DNA from: CAIWXH01 sp964555675
GTDB lineage: Bacteria; Chloroflexota; Chloroflexia; Chloroflexales; Chloroflexaceae
Assembly (NCBI GenBank): GCA_964555675.1
Contig: CAZKTU010000065.1
Coordinates: 1 to 27,945 of the forward strand
Length of the DNA: 27,945 nucleotides
Reading direction: 5' to 3'
Under the pieces are notes generated by a model that was given only the letters and a program-made list of their open reading frames with translations, did no database searches and was not told the origin of the DNA. Below, in pieces: positions 22,901-27,945 of this stretch. A program made the position numbers and the translations under genes. Position 1 is the first letter of the stretch. Every line of letters begins with the position of its first letter.

Positions 22901-23548
22901 GTGACTGAGCTGATACGCGTGCTGATCGCCGATGACCACCATGTCGTTCGGCGCGGGCTGGCGGGCTTTCTGGTGCCGCGCAACAAGATGCTCGTGGTGG
23001 GCGAGGCCGCAAATGGGCGCGAGGCCGTCGAGCTAGCGCGCGCCCTTAAGCCGGACGTGACCGTTATCGACATGCTTATGCCTGAGCTGACGGGCCTGGA
23101 GGCAATTGCGGCGATCAGACGCGACGACCCGCAGGCGCGCATTCTTGTCGTGGCAAGCTTTAGCGAGCGGGCGGATGTGGTCGCGGCGCTTCAGGCGGGG
23201 GCCCTGGGCTACATGCGTAAGGACGCCCTGCCGCGAGAGCTGCTCCAGGCGATCCGTACGGTGCATCAGGGCTCGCTGGCGCTGCCGCAGGATCTCGCCG
23301 TAGCCCTGACACAGCCGCTGCAGCCTGGGCCCAGTTTCGACGGACTGACGGAGCGCGAGCTCGCCGTGCTGCGCCTGCTGGCCGAAGGCCGTGCAAACCA
23401 CGAGATTGCCCTCAGGCTGGTGATCAGCGATGCCACTGTGCGCTCCCACGTCAGTAGCATCCTCGCCAAGCTGAATGTCGCCAACCGCACCCAGGCCGCC
23501 CTTGTGGCCAGAGAGCATCTGAAGTTGCTGCAGACTGGTCGTCTTTAG
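22901..23548 (+). CDS. NarL/FixJ-family response regulator
   Basis: The 215-aa protein has a complete receiver domain: acidic pair Asp11-Asp12 (IADDHHVVRRGL), phospho-acceptor Asp57 (VTVIDMLMP), Ser86 and Lys107 (MRKDALPREL). A LuxR-type HTH (about 147-205) follows, with LTERELAVLRLLAEGRANHE and ATVRSHVSSILAKLNVANRT. It begins at GTG 22901, 3 bases after the kinase stop, with GGGGAGG 7 bases upstream overlapping the kinase end, so the two genes are one operon and a cognate pair. A terminator-like region follows its stop directly. Its target genes are not shown by the sequence; the peptidase genes downstream are candidates. Confidence 0.95.
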   Translation: MTELIRVLIADDHHVVRRGLAGFLVPRNKMLVVGEAANGREAVELARALKPDVTVIDMLMPELTGLEAIAAIRRDDPQARILVVASFSERADVVAALQAGALGYMRKDALPRELLQAIRTVHQGSLALPQDLAVALTQPLQPGPSFDGLTERELAVLRLLAEGRANHEIALRLVISDATVRSHVSSILAKLNVANRTQAALVAREHLKLLQTGRL

Positions 23549-23601
23549 GCCGGCGCGGCCCGGTTCTGCGCCGGCGAACCCTACATTTGTAGGGGGCTTT
23601 T
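23549..23601 (+). terminator. Double hairpin terminator after the response regulator
   Basis: GCCGGCGC (23549-23556) pairs with GCGCCGGC (23568-23575). A second hairpin follows, CCCTAC-ATTT-GTAGGG (23579-23594), with GGCTTTT after it. The second hairpin with its T-run looks like a Rho-independent terminator ending the kinase-regulator operon. Confidence 0.75.
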
Positions 23602-23630
23602 CGTGTACTGAAAGATCATTGCTTCATTGG

Positions 23631-23659
23631 TTGTTCGAGGACGCGCCTCTCTCGATAAT
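23631..23659 (+). promoter_or_regulatory. Promoter for the receiver/peptidase group
   Basis: TTGTTC (23631-23636) and GATAAT (23654-23659) are separated by 17 bases. A further TATACT lies at 23665-23670. This AT-richer patch directly follows the terminator and precedes the small receiver gene by about 120 bases. Confidence 0.5.
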
Positions 23660-23786
23660 CTTCCTATACTACACGCCCGAGCAGATCAGCGCCCCTGGCC
23701 ACGCTATTGGCCCAATCTCCTGCTGACGTTGAGCAAGCTGCCAGGAAGACATTCGCTACGGGCTGCTCTGGGTCGGAAGGTTGTCT

Positions 23787-24152
23787 ATGCATGTAGTGAC
23801 TACGATCGTGGTCTCGCGACCAGGTGTGATGCAACAGGCGCTAGATACCTCGCTATCGGTCTGCCCGCCGATCGTAGTGATCGCCTCTGCCGGAGACGGC
23901 CTGACCGCGCTGCGAAAGATCGTGGCGCACCACCCGGACCTGGTGGTGATCGACGCCAATCTGCTCCCTGACGAGTCTGAGGCCCTGCTCGTCGCCATCA
24001 AGGCCGAGCAGACGCCGCCACGCTGCCTGGTGTTCGTGCAATCGAGTCTGCACGAGACCGCGCTGCTGGCGGCAGGCGCCGACGCCGTGATGCGCCGTGA
24101 TGAGTCGCCCCAGGAGCTTCAGGCGACTCTGGCGCGGCTGACCCAGCCCTAG
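23787..24152 (+). CDS. Stand-alone, degenerate response-regulator receiver domain protein
   Basis: The 121-aa protein is a single CheY-like domain. The phospho-acceptor region PDLVVIDANLLPDES (50-64, Asp56) is kept, as is the strand LVFVQSS (81-87). The acidic pair after the first strand is missing (TIVVSRPGVMQQAL), and the usual Lys of strand 5 is replaced by Arg (AVMRRDESP). Metal binding and phosphorylation may therefore be lost or altered. It has no output domain. The ATG at 23787 has GGAAGG 7 bases upstream; a TTG two codons earlier is possible. It sits between a NarL-type two-component pair and a secreted peptidase gene, so a modulatory role on either is possible but unproven. Confidence 0.75.
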   Translation: MHVVTTIVVSRPGVMQQALDTSLSVCPPIVVIASAGDGLTALRKIVAHHPDLVVIDANLLPDESEALLVAIKAEQTPPRCLVFVQSSLHETALLAAGADAVMRRDESPQELQATLARLTQP

Positions 24153-24167
24153 GGACTATGTGTACAC

Positions 24168-24190
24168 GCCGCCGCTCGTTGGCGGCTGTT
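24168..24190 (+). terminator. Weak hairpin between receiver and peptidase genes
   Basis: GCCGCC (24168-24173) and GGCGGC (24181-24186) with a 7-base loop, followed by TGTTCTT. It could be a weak terminator or attenuator; it lies 36 bases before the peptidase start codon. Confidence 0.35.
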
Positions 24191-24225
24191 CTTGCAAAGC
24201 CTCGTTGATCAGGAAGGTGTACCGT

Positions 24226-26529
24226 ATGTTGATGGCACGCATCGCCGGCATCGTGCTCGCCCTTGCGCTTCTGGCAGGCGCCCTGCCTGCCGCCGCCCAG
24301 GGCCCCAACCCGGCCGTAACCCACCAGGGTAACAACATCTATCTGGTGGATGGCACAAAGGGCCCCATCCCGAACCTGCTGCCCGCCGAGGAGGTGGCGA
24401 AGATCGCCGCGCTCCAGGGCCTGCCCCAGGGCACATTCTACGTGTTCCAGAGCCCGGTCAGCCCCGACGACCAGACTGTGGCGGTGCTGACGTTGGCCGG
24501 CGGCGGCTTCATGAGCCTGCGCGACGGGAGTATCGTGCCCTTCCAGATGCCGCCCACGCTCGCGAACCTCTCGAACTCCTTCTGGCTCGACAACGAGACC
24601 CTCGGCTACTACGGGATCACGGTGCCCGAGCTCAAGCCGGTGCTGTTCGGGATCGACCGCCGCACCAGTGCCGCCCGGGTGGTCTCGGCGCTGCCCAGTG
24701 GGATCGGCTTCCCGGTCTTCACCTCGGCGAACGGGCGCAAGGTGCTCTTCGCCTCGGCGCCGGCGACGGCGGCCGCCCTGACCGCCACCGTGCCCGGCTT
24801 CCGCACCGCCACCGCGCTGCCCACCCTGCCCTACCACATGGGCCTCCAGAGCACGCCCGCCGGTTCGCGGGCGCGCGCCCTGGCCGAGTTCGCGGCCATG
24901 TTCGATCCCATCCCGACCGGCGCTAGCCTGAACCAGATCTTCAAGATCACCTCGAACCTGACCGTCGTCGACATCGCGACCGGCGAGACCCGCCCGGTGG
25001 GCACGATCCCCGCCGGCTCGACACCCTCGCAGCTGAGCTTCAGCCAGGACGGCGGCAAGTTCGCCATCACCGTCGAGAGCCTCGCCCCCGACCGCGACCG
25101 CGGCTTCGACGGCTCGCTCTTCTCCGAGCTGGGCTACCGCGACGTGACCGGCAACCTACCCCCGGCCCAGAACCCCTGGCTGCAGGGCAACCAGCTCATC
25201 ACGCTGGACTTCGCCACCGGCGAGGTCAAGACCCTGCGGGCGGCCGACGGGGACGGCTCGCTCTTCTTCGGCGTCAGCTGGAGCCCCGATAATCAGACCC
25301 TGGCCGTAACGATGCAGCTGCCGGCGCGCGCCGAGGGCCGGAGCCACCCGCAGTACTACCCCGATCTGCGGGCCGGGGCCTACCTGCGCCTGCTCGACGC
25401 CGACCTGAAAGAAATCCGCCGCCTGGAGCGGATCGAGCTCTCCGACAGAGATCTGATCGCCAGCTTCGTCTCGCCCGACGAGCTGATCATCGAGAGCCAT
25501 TATCGCCTCGACCGCAGCCCCTGGTACTACAACCTGCGCTCGGGCGAGCTGCGCAAGATCGCCGACCGGCCCGGCAACTTCGGCGGCGATTTCGGCTTGG
25601 TGTCGACCAACCGCTCGCGCGAGATTGTCTTCCCCTTCAGCTCGTACACCGACCCGGTCGACTTCTACCGCATGAAGTGGGACGGTACGGCCTTCACCCG
25701 CTTAACCTGGACGACCGAGGCCGGGCGCCAGCTCAGCAAAACCGCCCAGCACCCGGTATCGTTCACCCTGCGCGACGGCAGCACCCACACGGGCGTGCTC
25801 ATCCTGCCGGCCGATGTGGCCTTCCCGCCCAAGAACGTGCCGATCATCGTCTGGCAGGAGGGCGGGCCGCGTAGCAAGCTGACGAACCAGTTCATCGCCA
25901 ACATCGAGGCGCCGTTCGCGCTGCTGCCGAACTTCGGCTTCGGCCTGCTGGTCGTGCCGCTCTACGGGCGCGAGGGCATCGGCACTGAGCGCTTCAATGC
26001 CCTGGCCGACAACAAGAACTTCGGCCAGATCGACATCGACGCGATGAACGAGATTGTCGGCCAGATGCGGGCCAAGGGCTGGGTGAGCAAGGTCGGCGTC
26101 ACCGGCTGCTCGTACGGCGGCTACTTCACCACCCAGAGCGTGTCGCGCCACCCCACTACCTACGACGCCGCCCACGCGATGTGCTCGCTCGTCGACTCGT
26201 TCACCGAGTGGAGCCGCGGCTTCCCTCTTGATATGGCCGTGCTCCAGGGTCTGCCGCCCCAGGCCGCCGTCGAGGAGTACGCGAAGGACTCGCCGACCTA
26301 CAACGCCGGGCGCATCCGCACGCCCCTGCTGGCCTTCCACGGTACCAAAGACTTCCTGCCGGTCACCGTGATGGAGAACTTCATGCTCCAGGTGATCAAC
26401 AACAAGGTGCCGGCCAAGCTGCTCAAGTTCCAGGAGGCCCCGCACGGCTTCAGCCGGCTCCCGCCCTATGAGCTCTACGGCGCTCAGGAGCAGATCATCT
26501 GGTTCCGCACCTACCTGATGGGACAGTAG
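24226..26529 (+). CDS. Secreted S9-family (prolyl oligopeptidase-like) serine peptidase
   Basis: The 767-aa precursor begins with a signal peptide (about 1-24, hydrophobic LALALLAGALPAAAQ, likely cut at AAA/QG). A seven-bladed-propeller-like region follows (about 30-510), with repeated strand motifs such as SPDDQTVAVLTL and SWSPDNQTLAVTM. The alpha/beta hydrolase catalytic domain has the nucleophile elbow GCSYGGYF (Ser629), Asp709 in HGTKDFLPV and His740 in APHGFSR. S9 members cut short peptides, often after Pro or acyl residues; the export signal implies an extracellular or cell-envelope role. ATG 24226 has GGAAGG 8 bases upstream; ATG 24232 is possible. It is followed by a hairpin and a tandem paralogue. 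Confidence 0.93.
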   Translation: MLMARIAGIVLALALLAGALPAAAQGPNPAVTHQGNNIYLVDGTKGPIPNLLPAEEVAKIAALQGLPQGTFYVFQSPVSPDDQTVAVLTLAGGGFMSLRDGSIVPFQMPPTLANLSNSFWLDNETLGYYGITVPELKPVLFGIDRRTSAARVVSALPSGIGFPVFTSANGRKVLFASAPATAAALTATVPGFRTATALPTLPYHMGLQSTPAGSRARALAEFAAMFDPIPTGASLNQIFKITSNLTVVDIATGETRPVGTIPAGSTPSQLSFSQDGGKFAITVESLAPDRDRGFDGSLFSELGYRDVTGNLPPAQNPWLQGNQLITLDFATGEVKTLRAADGDGSLFFGVSWSPDNQTLAVTMQLPARAEGRSHPQYYPDLRAGAYLRLLDADLKEIRRLERIELSDRDLIASFVSPDELIIESHYRLDRSPWYYNLRSGELRKIADRPGNFGGDFGLVSTNRSREIVFPFSSYTDPVDFYRMKWDGTAFTRLTWTTEAGRQLSKTAQHPVSFTLRDGSTHTGVLILPADVAFPPKNVPIIVWQEGGPRSKLTNQFIANIEAPFALLPNFGFGLLVVPLYGREGIGTERFNALADNKNFGQIDIDAMNEIVGQMRAKGWVSKVGVTGCSYGGYFTTQSVSRHPTTYDAAHAMCSLVDSFTEWSRGFPLDMAVLQGLPPQAAVEEYAKDSPTYNAGRIRTPLLAFHGTKDFLPVTVMENFMLQVINNKVPAKLLKFQEAPHGFSRLPPYELYGAQEQIIWFRTYLMGQ

Positions 26530-26543
26530 GCTCGCACTTCCAG

Positions 26544-26573
26544 CCGCCCGCTCCCACACGCGGGAGCGGGCGG
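26544..26573 (+). terminator. Hairpin terminator after the first S9 peptidase
   Basis: CCGCCCGCTCCC (26544-26555) and GGGAGCGGGCGG (26562-26573) form a perfect 12-bp stem with a 6-base loop, 14 bases after the stop. The tail (TTAAACA) has few T residues, so termination may be partial. Confidence 0.7.
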
Positions 26574-26574
26574 T

Positions 26575-26642
26575 TAAACAAGGTTCGTAACCGAGTTACG
26601 CTCTTCGCCGCTGACCGCGGCTGGGGGTACGGGGCCTCCCGC
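26575..26642 (+). repeat. Dispersed intergenic repeat, copy 2
   Basis: The first 39 bases (26575-26613) match copy 1 (16845-16807, opposite strand) with three differences, followed by a second matching block (26616-26642). Here only two bases separate the blocks. It lies directly after the terminator stem and about 60 bases before the second S9 gene. In both copies the element is in the same orientation as the gene that follows it. Confidence 0.75.
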
Positions 26643-26703
26643 AAAACGGTAAAGCAACGCGCCGGTGAAACCTTGCCTCCTATGTGTATCGATGGAGCGC
26701 CCG

Positions 26704-27945
26704 ATGCGACTGAAATGCACACTGCTCGCGCTCTTCGCGGCGGCTCTGCTCGCCACGATCGCCGGGCCGGCGCTGGCCCAGGGCGGCAACCCGGTCGTGA
26801 TCGACCAGGGCAATAATATCTACCTCGTCGACGGCACGAAGGGGCTCCCTCCTGACCTGCTGCCGGCGGATGAGGTCGAGAAGATCGCCAGGCTCCAGGG
26901 CGTGTCGGGCGGCGCGAACGTCCTGCTCTCGCCGGTGAGCCCCGACGACAAGACGGTGCTGGCGATCAGGGCGGGCGGCATGGGCTTCATCAATCTCGCG
27001 GATGGCACGAGCGCGCCCTTCACGCCGTTCGAGACCGCCGGGCAGCTCAGCAACTTCTTCTGGCTCGACGCCGACACCCTGGCCTTCTACGCCATCAGCA
27101 AGAGCACGGGCCTGCCCACGCTGTACGCCTCCGACCGCCGCACCGGCGAGGGGCGCGAGCTGGGCGCCCTGCCCTTCGCCAACCAGGTCCCTGTGTTCGC
27201 CTCGGCGGACGGGCGCAGGGTGTTGCTGGCCTCGGTGCCCCCGGCAGACCCGGCCAACCCCGGCGCGGCCCTGGTGGCGCAGTCCACCGCCACGCTCGAC
27301 CCCCGTGGGCCGGTCGTCGCCTCGTACAGCAGCGCCGGGCAGCTGGGCCTGCTGCCCCAGGCGCCGGCCGGCACACGCGCTCGCGCCCTGCTCGACTTCG
27401 CCGCCCTCTTCGACCCCCTCGGCGACGGCAAGGTCGCGATCATGGCCGGCTCGGTGCTCGCGGTGCTCGATACCGCCACCGGCGAGCGGCGCGAGGTCGC
27501 CCAGATCGGCCCGGGCGCGGTTGTAGGCGAGGCCAGCTTCAGCCAGGACGGCAGCCAGCTCGCCGTGGTGATCGCCGTGGAGGATGGCGACGCCCCGCGC
27601 GGCCTCGACGGCGCGCTCCAGTCGGAGCTGGGCTACCGCGATGCGACCGGCAACCTGCCCCCGGCCCAGAGCCCCTGGCTCCAGGGCAACCAGCTGGTGT
27701 TGCTGGACTTCGCCAGCGGCCAGACGCGCACAGTGCGCGCGGCCGACGGCGACGGCGCGGTCTTTGTCGGCGTCAGTTGGAGCACCGACAACCGCACGCT
27801 GGTGACGCGCATGGAGACCCCGGGCCAACTCAAAGGGCGGCGCTACCCCCAGTACCACCCGCAGTTCCGCTCCGGCGCGCACCTGCGCTTCTGGGACGCC
27901 GCCAGCCTGCGGGAGATCCGGCGCCTGGAGCGGAGCGAGATCGAC
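26704..27945 (+). CDS. Secreted S9-family peptidase paralogue, 3' end outside window
   Basis: 414 codons are visible and the frame is open to the window end. It starts with a signal peptide (MRLKCTLLALFAAALLATIA..ALAQ/GG) and a propeller region collinear with the preceding peptidase: QGNNIYLVDGTKG, LLPADEVEKIARLQG, SPVSPDDKTVLAI, LGYRDATGNLPPAQ then PWLQGNQL, and VSWSTDNRTLVTRM. The shared order and wording show a tandem gene duplication. The catalytic domain lies beyond the window, so activity cannot be judged. ATG 26704 has GGAG 8 bases upstream; the 174-bp gap contains the terminator hairpin and the dispersed repeat, so it may have its own promoter. Confidence 0.9.
   Translation, partial: MRLKCTLLALFAAALLATIAGPALAQGGNPVVIDQGNNIYLVDGTKGLPPDLLPADEVEKIARLQGVSGGANVLLSPVSPDDKTVLAIRAGGMGFINLADGTSAPFTPFETAGQLSNFFWLDADTLAFYAISKSTGLPTLYASDRRTGEGRELGALPFANQVPVFASADGRRVLLASVPPADPANPGAALVAQSTATLDPRGPVVASYSSAGQLGLLPQAPAGTRARALLDFAALFDPLGDGKVAIMAGSVLAVLDTATGERREVAQIGPGAVVGEASFSQDGSQLAVVIAVEDGDAPRGLDGALQSELGYRDATGNLPPAQSPWLQGNQLVLLDFASGQTRTVRAADGDGAVFVGVSWSTDNRTLVTRMETPGQLKGRRYPQYHPQFRSGAHLRFWDAASLREIRRLERSEID

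Noticed and set aside
26680..27882. A 400-codon minus-strand frame opposite the second S9 gene
   Set aside because: The plus strand has a signal peptide and close similarity to the preceding peptidase; the minus frame is a shadow of it, and a similar shadow occurs opposite the first copy.
1..27945. CRISPR arrays, IS elements, phage genes or an attachment site beside the tRNA-Ser
   Set aside because: No regularly spaced repeats, transposase or integrase motifs were found. The tRNA 3' end is not repeated elsewhere in the window as far as I can see.

Overview
This 27.9 kb window is GC-rich chromosomal DNA, most likely from a filamentous phototroph-type Chloroflexota (class Chloroflexia, Roseiflexus/Kouleothrix-like). 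That placement is inference. It rests on the very large STAND regulators (one MalT/LuxR type and two BTAD-NB-ARC-TPR types of about 1,100 residues), a TPR-GAF histidine kinase with a NarL-type regulator, a PxKF-domain remnant, and frequent GTG/TTG starts with strong GGAGG ribosome sites. No phage, plasmid, IS or CRISPR element is visible.

Layout. Positions 1-120 hold the 3' end of a tRNA-Ser with its terminator. Positions 229-6837 carry a flavin-dependent (LLM) oxidoreductase, a small 4-TM membrane protein, a 1,031-aa LuxR/MalT-type regulator, and a divergent pair made of a 3-hydroxyisobutyrate-dehydrogenase-like NAD(P) oxidoreductase and a LysR regulator. Positions 7026-8969 hold an M15 peptidase whose N-terminal amidase-like domain has lost its metal-binding His residues. 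Positions 9381-11478 form a rightward group: an S51 (peptidase E-like) protein, then two overlapping genes that encode the two halves of a photolyase/cryptochrome in reverse order.

Positions 11549-20241 are leftward: a BTAD-STAND regulator, a decayed PxKF fragment (on the + strand), a GNAT acetyltransferase, a TetR regulator with two matching operators, and a second BTAD-STAND regulator. Positions 20294-24152 are rightward: an SARP-like direct repeat and promoter, a soluble TPR-GAF histidine kinase, its NarL-family regulator, and a stand-alone degenerate receiver. Positions 24226-27945 hold two tandem secreted S9 (prolyl-oligopeptidase) paralogues; the second runs off the window.

How the parts may work together. 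TetR probably represses itself and the GNAT gene through a shared palindrome. The BTAD regulator at 16843-20241 is divergent from the kinase operon, whose likely promoter carries a direct repeat with 11-bp period, so it may activate that operon. The kinase, regulator, receiver and peptidases all point the same way and may form one signalling-to-secreted-proteolysis block, although terminators and a promoter lie between the sub-groups. The most distinctive items are the reversed split photolyase, the pseudo-amidase/M15 protein, the SARP-like box, and an intergenic repeat found at two places in the window.
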